40,121 nucleotides of DNA from Shewanella waksmanii ATCC BAA-643 (GCF_000518805.1 NZ_KI912500.1:1-40121); one strand, 5' to 3'; shown: positions 1-8,718, counted from the stretch's first letter. Translations and numbers: made by a program. The notes: generated by a model not told the origin, from the letters alone.

Positions 1-470
1 ATTCAACGCAGAAGTAGGCAGCCTAAAACGCGCCAGAATGGCGAGTATTAGCGATTCTGATGCTGTGTTAACGAGCTTAACCGTAGAATAACTATGCTCT
101 TCACTCGTTGCAAACCACATGGATGTGGTGAATGTCATTAATGCAGGAGCATTTAAGGACCTTACCTCAGAACCGCTAAATTCTCGCTGAGTGACTAAAT
201 GTTTATACTGATTGGTATTATTCAACGCAGAAGTAGCCAGCCTAAAACGCGCCAGATTGGCGATTTTTAGCGATTCTGATATGTGTTAACGAGTTTAACC
301 GTCGAACAGCTAGGCTCTTCACTCTTTGCAAGCCACATGAATGTGGTGAATGTCATTAGCACGACTATAGGGATATTGGAGGTAGAATAACGCTGGATCA
401 GTTACCTAGGACCTTGACCCAGAGCCGCTAAACTCTCGCCGAGTGACTCAATGTTGAAACTGATTGGTAT
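1..470. repeat. Two diverged direct copies of a long intergenic repeat
   Basis: Copy 1 spans about 1-219 and copy 2 about 220-470. Both begin attcaacgcagaagtag and end actgattggtatt, and they align almost throughout. Copy 2 carries an extra block of roughly 35 bp near 362-407. Both copies keep three small hairpins: CGCCA/TGGCG (31-43; 250-262), CCACAT/ATGTGG (115-128; 333-346) and a four-pair stem around ccgctaaa (169-184; 421-436). No coding frame is convincing. It could be a dispersed intergenic element or a small structured RNA; the function is unknown. Confidence 0.8.
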
Positions 471-523
471 TACTTAGCTTGGTATTACTTAGCTTGGTAT
501 TACTTAGTTTGGTATTACTTAGT
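464..523. repeat. 15-bp tandem repeat, four copies
   Basis: The unit ttggtattacttag(c/t) is repeated four times head to tail (464-478, 479-493, 494-508, 509-523), followed by a partial fifth unit, ttggta. The first two units end in C and the last two in T. The unit begins inside the conserved end (attggtatt) of the preceding long repeat, so it probably arose by slippage from that end. The remaining bases up to the luxS terminator at 585 show nothing I can name. Confidence 0.85.
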
Positions 524-584
524 TTGGTAAGCACAAGATAGATTTTTTATTGGCAGTGAGCAATTTCGTTGAATATTTAGACAC

Positions 585-609
585 AAAAAAAGCGGCATTC
601 GCCGCTTTT
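585..609 (-). terminator. Rho-independent terminator of luxS
   Basis: The stem agcggc (591-596) pairs with gccgct (601-606) around attc. On the minus strand a run of T follows, corresponding to the A run at 585-590. It lies just past the luxS stop codon. Confidence 0.85.
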
Positions 610-625
610 CAGTTAGCTGCTAGCA

Positions 626-1135
626 CTATAGGCCATGCAAGATTTCATCGCTCAGCTTCAAGTCATCATTACGGTTAACATTGACGCCTGCAGCAATAAT
701 ATCTTTAGCAATCGCTTGTGCTTCCGCTAGCGAATGCATTTCATAGGTACCACACTGGTACTCATTGAGCTCAGGGATCTCGTTTTGGTTAGCCACTTTA
801 AGCACATCTTTCATCGCAGCTAACCACGACTCAGCCACATCAGCTTCAGCTGGCGTGCCAATCAGGCTCATGTAAAAACCAGTCCGACACCCCATTGGTG
901 ATAGGTCGATAATCTCAACGCTATCGCTGTTTAAATGATCACGCATAAATCCAGCAAATAAATGCTCTAATGTGTGAATTCCACGTTCACTTAAAATGTC
1001 TTTGTTTGGTGCGCAAAAACGTAAATCAAAAACAGTAATGGTGTCGCCTTTTGGTGTCGTCATGGTTTTGGCAACACGAACCGCAGGGGCATGCATGCGT
1101 GTATGATCTACGGTAAAGCTGTCTAATAACGGCAT
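626..1135 (-). CDS. luxS: S-ribosylhomocysteine lyase LuxS
   Basis: LuxS cleaves S-ribosylhomocysteine to homocysteine and DPD, the precursor of autoinducer AI-2, in the cytoplasmic activated methyl cycle. The 169-residue length is normal for the family. The metal-binding HTLEH motif lies at residues 54-58, the catalytic cysteine is C83 in MGCRTGFY, and the third metal ligand is C128 in QCGT. A GGAG ribosome-binding site lies about 8 nt upstream of the ATG. The gene stands alone, with its own terminator, and is followed by a repeat-rich non-coding stretch. Identification is firm. Whether AI-2 is a signal or only a by-product in this organism cannot be told. Confidence 0.97.
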   Translation of the reverse strand: MPLLDSFTVDHTRMHAPAVRVAKTMTTPKGDTITVFDLRFCAPNKDILSERGIHTLEHLFAGFMRDHLNSDSVEIIDLSPMGCRTGFYMSLIGTPAEADVAESWLAAMKDVLKVANQNEIPELNEYQCGTYEMHSLAEAQAIAKDIIAAGVNVNRNDDLKLSDEILHGL

Positions 1136-1274
1136 CTCAAATTCTCCATTTTACTCATCGGCAATGAGCATGTTGTCGTGACGATGTATTAACATAGAAC
1201 GTTATCGGTTCCTTGTCAGCAATTAGCCCCGCCACGAAGATAATTATTTAACCTAACTGATTCACTTCAGGTAT

Positions 1275-1574
1275 TTAGCCGCGACACTTAGGCGACTCAG
1301 GAACATTAGACTGTTCCTGCCATTCACCTTGGGTATAAGTGTGCATAGCAAGGGCATGTAAGCCATTTTCAAATTCCTGTGCCAACGCGGTATTCACTTG
1401 ACGGTGACGACTAATTAGCCGCTGGCCATCAAATGCGTCGCTGACGACGATAACTTTGAAGTGAGTTTCAGAGTTAGGTGGTACGTGATGGTTGTCGCTC
1501 TCATTGATCACTTCTAAATGACTTGGCGACAGTGCTGCCGTGAGCTTTTCGATAATAAGCTGTTCTACTGACAT
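1275..1574 (-). CDS. bolA: BolA family protein
   Basis: BolA proteins are small cytoplasmic proteins that work with monothiol glutaredoxins in iron-sulfur metabolism and affect cell shape and stress responses. The 99-residue product starting MSVEQLI has the family's class II KH-like fold region, with ETHFKVIVVSDAF and the conserved RHRQVNTAL segment. I chose the ATG at 1574 because AGAGAAGAG lies at the right distance in front of it. An upstream in-frame start at 1604 would add ten non-conserved residues. In enterobacteria bolA neighbours yajG and ampG; here those genes lie 9-11 kb away, so synteny is only loose. Confidence 0.93.
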   Translation of the reverse strand: MSVEQLIIEKLTAALSPSHLEVINESDNHHVPPNSETHFKVIVVSDAFDGQRLISRHRQVNTALAQEFENGLHALAMHTYTQGEWQEQSNVPESPKCRG

Positions 1575-1682
1575 AGGGCTCTTCTCTTTCAAGCAAAAAT
1601 GCAATGGCGGCAGATTACTTGCTCACCTAGCAAAGGTCAATGCTCTGTATGTCGATATTGTTAGCTGATGCGCAGTCACCGA

Positions 1683-2363
1683 CTAACCTTCACCATCAAG
1701 ATTGAAGAAATTTGGTGTTATCTGACGAAAGGTAAAATTAATACGTGCTTCAGTGACTTTTAGACGCTTAGGCAAGGCATGTTCCCAATGCTGCTGCATC
1801 GGCCAATGCATGATGAGTAAATCCCCTGCAGCTAAGCTAATAACCTGCTTGTATTGAGAGTCTTTGTGACGGATAACAAAATCACGGCTCGCACCTAAGG
1901 AAACTGAAGCGATATCACTGTTAGGGGCGAACTCTGGCTCATTATCACTGTGCCAACCCATAGACTGCTCACCATTTGCGTAATGATTGATCAATACGCC
2001 GTTGGCGGCTAAAGCAAAATCTTTTTCGAGTTGTTGCCGTAGACGGTTGGCATAATAGGGCCAAGGTTGCGCTTGAATCATCAAGCCGGAAAACGCGGTG
2101 TCACAGCCCGCATCAGCAAACCAAACTTGCGAGCGTGGAATCACGTGTTTCTTGCCAAATACCTGCACTTCGGGTCGCGTGTATGGGTAACCTTGTGCTT
2201 CACGCAATAACAAAGCCTGCTGCTTTGGGGTTAAATAACCCTTTTTGATAGTGATCGGCACATCAACAACAGCGGCAGATTGGGCTAGCGATAGCGTTTT
2301 GGGCTCACTCAGCGCTAGGCTAGCTTGTGTCGGAACTTTTGCTATATCCTCATCCTTCGCCAT
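1683..2363 (-). CDS. AlkB-family 2-oxoglutarate/Fe(II) dioxygenase
   Basis: The protein (226 residues) belongs to the AlkB group of alkylation-repair dioxygenases, which remove methyl groups from nucleic acid bases by oxidation. The iron ligands are visible as H138-x-D140 in GWHSDNEP and H195 in EHALPKR. R207 and R213 in ARINFTFR are the 2-oxoglutarate and fold arginines. The NHYANGEQSMGWHSD pattern resembles the eukaryotic ALKBH2/3 type and its bacterial relatives more than E. coli AlkB. The first 30 or so residues look unstructured. An AGGAGG site lies just before the ATG. The substrate (DNA or RNA) is not certain. Confidence 0.9.
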   Translation of the reverse strand: MAKDEDIAKVPTQASLALSEPKTLSLAQSAAVVDVPITIKKGYLTPKQQALLLREAQGYPYTRPEVQVFGKKHVIPRSQVWFADAGCDTAFSGLMIQAQPWPYYANRLRQQLEKDFALAANGVLINHYANGEQSMGWHSDNEPEFAPNSDIASVSLGASRDFVIRHKDSQYKQVISLAAGDLLIMHWPMQQHWEHALPKRLKVTEARINFTFRQITPNFFNLDGEG

Positions 2364-2472
2364 GCTCCCTCCTGCTCAACAGTAGTTAATTAATGCTTGC
2401 CTAACTTGTGCGAATATACCTGTGGCAACAAATCTGCGATAATCGCCCCACTATTTATGAGCCACAAGCGTT

Positions 2473-3621
2473 ATGACCACTGAATTTTCTGTCGCCGATA
2501 TTCAATTGACACTACACCGTTACCCTAAACAGCAAGTTTCTAACCTGCAAGCCTGGGATGCTGCCGACGAGTATATTGTTCAACAACTCATTGAACAGCA
2601 GCAAGCTAAGGTTGAAACCTTAATTATCAATGATAGTTTTGGCAGCCTAAGTGCGGCATTAAAATACCACGACAATGACTGGCCTGTGACCATTGAGACC
2701 GATGCCAGAACCAGCCAGCTAGGCTGCTTAGCTAATTTTGAAGCCAATCAACTCGATAGCACATCGCTGCGTTGGACTCATAGTCGTGACGATATACCCA
2801 ACAACATCCAATTGGTGATAATGAAACTGCCAAAGAACCTTAACTACTTTGGCCACCAACTGAAACGCTTATCACAGCTGCTTCCCGCTGGCACTCCGGT
2901 GCTCATTGGCGCAAAGGCTAAGTCCATCAATAAAGCACTCATGACCAGCATAGCGCAGCAATTAGGCGAAGCCAGTGCTAGTTTAGCCTATAAAAAAACT
3001 CGTATTATCACCTGCATCGCAGACGGTCAAGCTCGTTCACTGCCTCAGCCGGTAAACTGGCCTGTGCCTGAGCTTGGGCTCAAGATAAGCAATTTATCTA
3101 ACGTATTTGCCGCCAACAAGCTCGATATCGGCGCAAGAATTATGCTCGATAATCTGCCACAAGGTCAGTTTAATACCGTGATCGACTTAGGTTGTGGCAA
3201 TGGCATATTAGGCTTACGCGCCGCGCAGCTCTATAAAGATGCCGACATTCACTTTGTCGATGATTCTGATATGGCCATTGCATCTGCCCAAGCCAACTGG
3301 CAGGTAAATATTGCTGATGCTGAGCCAAATGCGACCCGCCGCGGCCACTTTCATTGGGATGACTGCTTGACCCATTTAAATGAACAAGTACGTCCGGATT
3401 TAATATTGTGTAATCCGCCGTTTCACCAAGGTGAAGCGATAACCGACCACATTGCTTGGCAGATGTTTAATCAGTCATATCAAGCCTTAGCTGACAATGG
3501 CATCTTACATATCGTGGGCAACCGCCACCTCAATTATCATATTAAACTTAAGCGTATTTTTGGTAATTGTCACACCGTGGCGTCAAACGGAAAATTCGTT
3601 ATATTGCAAGCAAAAAAATAG
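2473..3621 (+). CDS. rlmG: 23S rRNA (guanine-1835-N2)-methyltransferase RlmG
   Basis: RlmG uses S-adenosylmethionine to methylate N2 of G1835 in 23S rRNA. The 382-residue protein has the expected two-part build: a degenerate N-terminal methyltransferase-like half (to about residue 190) and a catalytic C-terminal half. The latter contains the SAM-binding motif VIDLGCGNGILGL near residue 240 and the amino-methylase motif NPPF near residue 315, followed by HQGEAITDHIAWQMF, typical of RlmG/RsmC. It is divergent from the AlkB-family gene (110 bp between starts) and ends at a strong hairpin shared with the convergent gene downstream. Confidence 0.95.
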   Translation: MTTEFSVADIQLTLHRYPKQQVSNLQAWDAADEYIVQQLIEQQQAKVETLIINDSFGSLSAALKYHDNDWPVTIETDARTSQLGCLANFEANQLDSTSLRWTHSRDDIPNNIQLVIMKLPKNLNYFGHQLKRLSQLLPAGTPVLIGAKAKSINKALMTSIAQQLGEASASLAYKKTRIITCIADGQARSLPQPVNWPVPELGLKISNLSNVFAANKLDIGARIMLDNLPQGQFNTVIDLGCGNGILGLRAAQLYKDADIHFVDDSDMAIASAQANWQVNIADAEPNATRRGHFHWDDCLTHLNEQVRPDLILCNPPFHQGEAITDHIAWQMFNQSYQALADNGILHIVGNRHLNYHIKLKRIFGNCHTVASNGKFVILQAKK

Positions 3622-3673
3622 CAAAGCTGTTCACGTAACAGGCAACTTGCTAATAACAAAAAGTGTTCAAGCA

Positions 3674-3700
3674 ACAAAAGGGGCGTATTGCCCCTTTTGT
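3674..3700. terminator. Bidirectional terminator between rlmG and the DUF4405-like gene
   Basis: The 11-bp stem acaaaaggggc / gccccttttgt (3674-3684 with 3690-3700) encloses a 5-nt loop. T-rich flanks on both strands suit termination of both convergent genes. Confidence 0.8.
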
Positions 3701-3709
3701 ATAACGGCT

Positions 3710-4840
3710 TTATTCGATATGCACCAACACCCTATCCACCAGCTTTAAGGCAGAGGTCATTCCCTGCAAGTCTGGGTAAACTGCGCCATCTCTTCCTGAG
3801 TGGTGCCCACGCCCAACTCGCTTCATACTGACAAACTCTTCGCGGTTATCTAAGTTGACGATGGCCTCATACACAATAGAAGGCTGCGCACTAAAACCAC
3901 TGCCGGAATATATCTCATCCTCGGGAAAACGATCGCTTGAGTAATACTCATTAAAGTCGAATGACTGATTCAGCTCCATGCGTAACCGATATTGACCGCT
4001 TAGCGGCTGCTCCAAGGCACTACGCAATATAAAGTTACTGCTCATTGTCGCGCCGCTATAGGCATCAGCCACCAGTTTTTTGCCATTCTCTGGAACATAT
4101 TCACCGCCATTGAGTTCGGCTAACTTATGCAGAAATACAGGCAAAGATTCAGTACGAAAGCGGCTTGATTGACTCTCAGGTTCAACGACAAGGTCAAAGT
4201 CATCTTGTAGTTGGTATCCAGGTTGCTCAAACGGGTTCGCCGTAAACACCACTCCCTTATCGCGCTGGGCCACACGATTGGCAAAACGATTTTCTGCCAG
4301 CTTGCTGGTGACATAGATAGGCTGAACCAGATCACCCTCGAGGGTTTCTAACCAGATAGCGTATTGTGGCCATTGAAAAGCCGCACCTGCGGTAAATTCA
4401 ACCGCTAGCTTAGGCGCACTGTCACTAGCTTGTTGGCTACGATCTAACACTAAGTAGCTAACATCAGTACTCTGCGCCGCTAGGTCGCTGCTGCGCATGG
4501 TCAAGCCCCATTGGTAAAAAGAGCTAAATGGCGGCAAGCTCATCAAAGTGGCCAAGGTCATTGCGCTAGCCAGAATCACGGTCACTGGCATAGAGTATTT
4601 ACTGCGGGCTTTGGTGCCCATGTTGCGCACACTGAAGTAGTTTTTAAGCGGTGCCCAGTTATAAAACAGGTGCCAAGCAAGCATTAACAACAAAGCACTG
4701 CCCATTACAGTATGCAGCATTGCAATAAGCGTGTTATGACGCTGAGTGAACATCAATAAAGAGGTGAATAGCATCACCACAAGGCAGCAAAATAGAGTGA
4801 TTCCCACTAAGGCGCGCCAGTTAATCCATTTAGAAAACAT
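3710..4840 (-). CDS. Membrane protein: DUF4405-like cytochrome part plus DUF2271-like periplasmic domain
   Basis: The 376-residue protein has two N-terminal membrane helices (about residues 10-31 and 39-60) with H43 and H57 inside or near the second, as in DUF4405-type heme-binding membrane modules. A third hydrophobic segment is at about 84-103, followed by a large non-cytoplasmic domain. That domain contains AVEFTAGAAFQWPQYAIWLE and, at 259-268, DAYSGATMSS. The latter resembles the D-x-x-S-G-A-T motif on which ApbE attaches FMN, and similar motifs are known to me in DUF2271 proteins. A role in membrane electron transfer is inferred. The gene lies 96 bp downstream of a ToxR/CadC-like regulator, with 10-bp direct repeats between. 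Family names are from memory. Confidence 0.6.
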   Translation of the reverse strand: MFSKWINWRALVGITLFCCLVVMLFTSLLMFTQRHNTLIAMLHTVMGSALLLMLAWHLFYNWAPLKNYFSVRNMGTKARSKYSMPVTVILASAMTLATLMSLPPFSSFYQWGLTMRSSDLAAQSTDVSYLVLDRSQQASDSAPKLAVEFTAGAAFQWPQYAIWLETLEGDLVQPIYVTSKLAENRFANRVAQRDKGVVFTANPFEQPGYQLQDDFDLVVEPESQSSRFRTESLPVFLHKLAELNGGEYVPENGKKLVADAYSGATMSSNFILRSALEQPLSGQYRLRMELNQSFDFNEYYSSDRFPEDEIYSGSGFSAQPSIVYEAIVNLDNREEFVSMKRVGRGHHSGRDGAVYPDLQGMTSALKLVDRVLVHIE

Positions 4841-4900
4841 ATAAAGTCTTTAATCAGTGAATGATGCATCCAGCTTTACAGCGACGGAACACAAACACCT

Positions 4901-4930
4901 CAAAAACTTTCTAAAACTTTCTAAAATTGT
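4901..4930. promoter_or_regulatory. Three 10-bp direct repeats, candidate operator
   Basis: The 10-mers CAAAAACTTT, CTAAAACTTT and CTAAAATTGT follow one another without gaps, 61-90 bp upstream of the DUF4405-like start. Winged-helix regulators of the OmpR/ToxR class commonly bind direct repeats at one helical turn, and such a regulator is encoded directly upstream. The binding itself is inference. Confidence 0.4.
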
Positions 4931-4936
4931 TATTTA

Positions 4937-6541
4937 TCAGATATTAACTAGGCTTTCAGGTATAGCTATTGGCAAAGACTGCTGGGTGATATGGCCTTTA
5001 GCAGCATCACGATAATGGCGCGCTTGGCTCAGCTGGTCTTGGGCTAAATGCAATTTAGCTAGCATCAGCTTTACACTGCTGGTTCCCATGGGGCAGAGGA
5101 TCTGTTGATGAAACCGCAGCGCTTTTCGCATCGCCTGCTCTGCGGCATCGAAATGTTGCTGTTGCTGCAACATCAAGCCTTGTAACTCATGAGCATAGGC
5201 ACTAAAAAGCAGATCATTTACTTGCTCACTGGCGTTTATCGATAACTGCAGCGCATTTAACGCCGCCTCAATCGCGCTCGTTTGCAGCGCACGAGCTTGC
5301 CAGTAGTACAGCTGCCCATGGAGACTGTCATCTTTACCCGTGTGACTCAAAGCTAGGTCTATCTGTTTGCGTGCTGCATCATACTGATGCTGCTCGACAT
5401 ACCACTGCGCTGAAAGCAGACGAATACGGGCATTATCTGGCATTAGCGTTGCAATACTGGCTAGCATTTTTTGCGCATCAGCAAACTGCTGTTGCCGATA
5501 TAATGATAACGCTTCAAATACCAATGCATGACTAAGCTCACTTTGATAGTCGAGCCGTAATGCCGACTGGCCGTCGTCAATATAGGGCTTGATCCGCTGA
5601 GCGAGTTGATTGAGGGCATCATCCACCGTTTCACTAAATATGACGCCTTTTTTAATGTCTTGGCGCAGATGCAGCTTATAGGCTAAGTGGTATTGGCGTG
5701 TAGTGCCATTGAGCTCAGTTTCTACGACCACATCCGCCCCAGAACGGTTGAACACTGGCCTCATGGGCTGAGTACCAAAGCCATGAGATAATGACAAACT
5801 GTCACTGAGCCCAAGTACGTAGCTGATATCCATCACCTTGGCACGGTGATTGAGCTTTCCAATCAGTTGCTCCATTGCCCCAAGTGGCACCCAGTTATGG
5901 TCCTGTCCGGAAACTTGATTATGCACAGGTAGAATAATCACTGTGCCATCAGTGACCTGCGGCTCGCTGCTCCGCGATTGTTGAAACCAATAGATCGCCG
6001 CCACAATGACGCAGGCCATAGCAAAACCATACACGGCCAATTGATTAATACGTTGCGGATGGTTCTTTGCTGTGTGGACTTGATTATCGCGAGGCATAAC
6101 ACTCGGCAGTGGTTCTAACATCACCAGCGGCTTTGGCTCTTTTACCGGGTCGCTATCTACCGCTTGGGCTGAGGGTATGGCGACCTTGTTTAGCGGTGCT
6201 ATCCAGGCATAACCCTTACGGGGATGAGTTTGCACCACTTTTATGGTGCCAAATACACGCCGAATTTCACTGATAGTTTGAAATAATACCTGTTCATCAC
6301 AACAGACATCATCCCAAACCTCTTCCAATAATTGCGACTTACTGCAAACCTGTTGCTGTGATTCGATAAGTGCCAACATTAACGCCAAGGTTTTAGGTCT
6401 GACTTCAACCTGTCTATCGCCAAAATCGATCTGCCGTTGTTGGCAATCGATAAAAAAGCCTTCACCTTGATAATGACTGTTCAATGAGCTTTCCCTGCTT
6501 TCAAACTCAACTAAGTGATTGAATAGTAAAGTAGCTGACAC
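4937..6541 (-). CDS. ToxR/CadC-like membrane transcriptional regulator with TPR-like C-terminus
   Basis: The 534-residue protein carries an OmpR/PhoB-type winged-helix DNA-binding domain at about 27-115 (RPKTLALMLALIE ... QTISEIRRVFG ... VQTHPRKGYAWI). A proline-rich linker follows, then one membrane helix at about 167-186, then a periplasmic region. Helical repeats resembling TPRs occupy about 330-515. This is the layout of one-component, inner-membrane regulators such as CadC. The start is a GTG; no clear ribosome-binding site is seen and no ATG is nearby in frame. Its probable target is the next gene, 96 bp downstream, on account of the 10-bp repeats there. The signal it senses is unknown. 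Confidence 0.8.
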   Translation of the reverse strand: MSATLLFNHLVEFESRESSLNSHYQGEGFFIDCQQRQIDFGDRQVEVRPKTLALMLALIESQQQVCSKSQLLEEVWDDVCCDEQVLFQTISEIRRVFGTIKVVQTHPRKGYAWIAPLNKVAIPSAQAVDSDPVKEPKPLVMLEPLPSVMPRDNQVHTAKNHPQRINQLAVYGFAMACVIVAAIYWFQQSRSSEPQVTDGTVIILPVHNQVSGQDHNWVPLGAMEQLIGKLNHRAKVMDISYVLGLSDSLSLSHGFGTQPMRPVFNRSGADVVVETELNGTTRQYHLAYKLHLRQDIKKGVIFSETVDDALNQLAQRIKPYIDDGQSALRLDYQSELSHALVFEALSLYRQQQFADAQKMLASIATLMPDNARIRLLSAQWYVEQHQYDAARKQIDLALSHTGKDDSLHGQLYYWQARALQTSAIEAALNALQLSINASEQVNDLLFSAYAHELQGLMLQQQQHFDAAEQAMRKALRFHQQILCPMGTSSVKLMLAKLHLAQDQLSQARHYRDAAKGHITQQSLPIAIPESLVNI

Positions 6542-6626
6542 AAAATTAAAACATCACCGACCACTCACTTTACCCTGCCGCGTTGAGCTCCCGCCAGTCA
6601 ACCAACAAATAAACCACTGATATTAT

Positions 6627-7508
6627 TTAAAAAACAGCCTGTCGCCCTTCATCATGCGGCTGAGTTTTGGGGGCAGAAAACAGTATTTGAAAACGCTGTT
6701 TGAAGCTCAAGTTAGGCTGACGGACCTCATAAAACATATCGCGCCATTCAGCAAAGGTCACCACCAGTGGATTAAAACTGTTTACCGGCTTGGTGATGCC
6801 ATATTCCACGGTCTCTACTTCTGGTTCAAAAGTTCCGAATAAGCGATCCCATATGATCAAAATACCCGCATAGTTTTTATCGATATATTGCGGATTACGG
6901 CCATGATGAACACGGTGGTGTGATGGCGTATTTAATACCCATTCGAGTATCCCTAAACTTTTGATGGCTTGGGTATGCACAAAAAACTGCAGCCCCAAAT
7001 TGAGCAGCACCACAAACACCACCCAGTTGGGGTCAAAGCCAACAATGACTAGCGGTAGCCAAAACAGCCACATACCAGCGAGCGGATACATTAAACTCTG
7101 CCTAAAAGCAGTGCTAAAATTCATGTTCTCTGAACTATGATGTGCCACATGCGCAGCCCACATCCAGCGAATTTTATGGCTTGCTCGATGAAACCAGTAA
7201 TAGCAAAAATCTTGCGCAACCATCAATAAGATAAAGGTGGCTACGGTCATTTGAATATCAAACAAGCGCCAATCAAAAAATTGTAGATAGATTGCCGCAA
7301 TCAACAAACCGGTTAAAATATCAGTGAGCTGGTGCATGCCAGCAAGCACGAAATTACACACCACTTCGGGCAGATGATAACGGGCATTAAGCGGTAATTT
7401 ATTGCGTTTGTCACCGAAATACCATTCCAGCACAATACAGGCGAAAAATATCGGTGCTAGCACTAAAAGTAACACTTCAGGGTGCTGAATAAGCGCATTA
7501 AAATCCAT
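6627..7508 (-). CDS. Fatty acid hydroxylase / sterol desaturase family membrane enzyme
   Basis: This is a di-iron, eight-histidine membrane oxygenase of about 293 residues. The histidine clusters are HRASH, HVAHHSS and, near the C-terminus, HHRVHH, with a further HTQ between membrane segments. About five hydrophobic segments flank them. The family hydroxylates or desaturates lipids or sterols using O2 at the cytoplasmic face; the substrate here is unknown. I prefer the ATG at 7508 because AAGGA lies 8 nt ahead of it; an ATG at 7517 sits directly against that site. The gene follows the DUF2804 gene by about 65 bp on the same strand, so the two are probably co-transcribed. Confidence 0.85.
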   Translation of the reverse strand: MDFNALIQHPEVLLLVLAPIFFACIVLEWYFGDKRNKLPLNARYHLPEVVCNFVLAGMHQLTDILTGLLIAAIYLQFFDWRLFDIQMTVATFILLMVAQDFCYYWFHRASHKIRWMWAAHVAHHSSENMNFSTAFRQSLMYPLAGMWLFWLPLVIVGFDPNWVVFVVLLNLGLQFFVHTQAIKSLGILEWVLNTPSHHRVHHGRNPQYIDKNYAGILIIWDRLFGTFEPEVETVEYGITKPVNSFNPLVVTFAEWRDMFYEVRQPNLSFKQRFQILFSAPKTQPHDEGRQAVF

Positions 7509-7573
7509 CTTTATCATCCTTAATACTTATTATTGTCTTTATCAATCAGGCTGTTCAAATGTGACAATTACGC

Positions 7574-8584
7574 CTACCACTTGGCAAAATGATCTTCTGT
7601 TAGGCCTAACACGTTACTGATTTGATGCACGCAGCCTTTGGTGTCTGTGATGGTGCCAGAAAAGGTGCCGATGTATTGCCTAAAGTTACTTTTCAATAGC
7701 ACCAAGTTAAGTTTCTCTTTGCGGCAATTATGCGGCGTAAACTGCAAGTCAACCCTGCCATCGTCGCTAAAGACACGCCAATCGCTATCACGATTATGGC
7801 GCTCAAACTCAAAATGAACCGCGCCTAACAGATGCCTTTCACCGTCGACCCAAAATACATTTTCATTACTGCCGGTTTCGTTAACACCAGCGGCCAAATT
7901 AACACCGATGATTTTATCTGCTATTCGGCCGTTAATACTGGCCCATCGCCAACTGGTTTCGCGGCGCATAAATCCAGCCGAAAAATCATAGCCGCCTAAT
8001 GCCTGATTCAATGGTTGCGGCTCATGTTCAATAGTCAAAGTACCGGATACCTTGAGGCCATTGTGCTTTTGAGTGTAAGTCCAGCCGCTGTAACCCGTTG
8101 GGGTACACACAGCCATAGGTAAACTGAGCGCTAACGGGGTTAACCGCAAGTCAGCCTGAATATGTTTCATATTAAGGGTTAATTGCCATAGGCCATCTTC
8201 AATAACAAAGGCCACCTTGCCACCAGCAATCGATGAGCGGCCACTGTATGGTGAGTCAGTCATGGTGTAGCCCAAACCCAGCGGCCTAAAGAAGTTATGC
8301 TCAACTAACTTATTGGCCTTGATGTCATACACATAACAAAAGCTCGACCCAACATAGCGAATATCGGCCAGGGCGACGCCAATCATATAGCGCGGTGTAA
8401 TAATGGCGATAAACTGAAACTGCTTATAGGCAAAATGTTTAGCTAGGCCAGAACGCGGGGTATCCATTTCAGAAAAGTATTGAAACTTGTCGACACCTAG
8501 TTGCTTGACGATGCCGTCAAAATGGCCAAACTCGGGCTTATCTGAGGTTATCAACTCTTGGGGAGCGCGTTGCGTTTTTATCAT
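7574..8584 (-). CDS. DUF2804 family protein
   Basis: The 336-residue protein matches my memory of DUF2804. The features are FGHFDG near the start, LADIRYVGSSFCYVYD, a tract rich in alternating beta-strand residues, SWRWASINGR and a conserved NVFWVDGERHLL segment. It has no signal peptide or membrane helix and looks like an all-beta cytoplasmic protein. Its biochemical role is not established. It is transcribed ahead of the hydroxylase/desaturase-family gene and divergently from a LysR regulator, which suggests a shared function in lipid handling. That suggestion rests on context only. Confidence 0.75.
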   Translation of the reverse strand: MIKTQRAPQELITSDKPEFGHFDGIVKQLGVDKFQYFSEMDTPRSGLAKHFAYKQFQFIAIITPRYMIGVALADIRYVGSSFCYVYDIKANKLVEHNFFRPLGLGYTMTDSPYSGRSSIAGGKVAFVIEDGLWQLTLNMKHIQADLRLTPLALSLPMAVCTPTGYSGWTYTQKHNGLKVSGTLTIEHEPQPLNQALGGYDFSAGFMRRETSWRWASINGRIADKIIGVNLAAGVNETGSNENVFWVDGERHLLGAVHFEFERHNRDSDWRVFSDDGRVDLQFTPHNCRKEKLNLVLLKSNFRQYIGTFSGTITDTKGCVHQISNVLGLTEDHFAKW

Positions 8585-8718
8585 GACACTTTCAAACCTA
8601 GCCTAGATACATTTCGTTAACAGTTGAACTTTTACTCTAGCGGTTAAACCACCAAGTTTAAAGAAAAAATTAAGCCTATTGCCCAGCAGGAAAACTGCAG
8701 CTGCGTCGCTAAGATGCA

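Noticed and set aside
1..528. Left-end repeats as a CRISPR array
   Set aside because: There are only two long imperfect copies plus a gap-free 15-bp tandem array, with no regular unique spacers and no cas genes.
3497..3748. 83-codon plus-strand frame across the 3' end of rlmG
   Set aside because: It lies inside rlmG in another frame and continues through the terminator hairpin.
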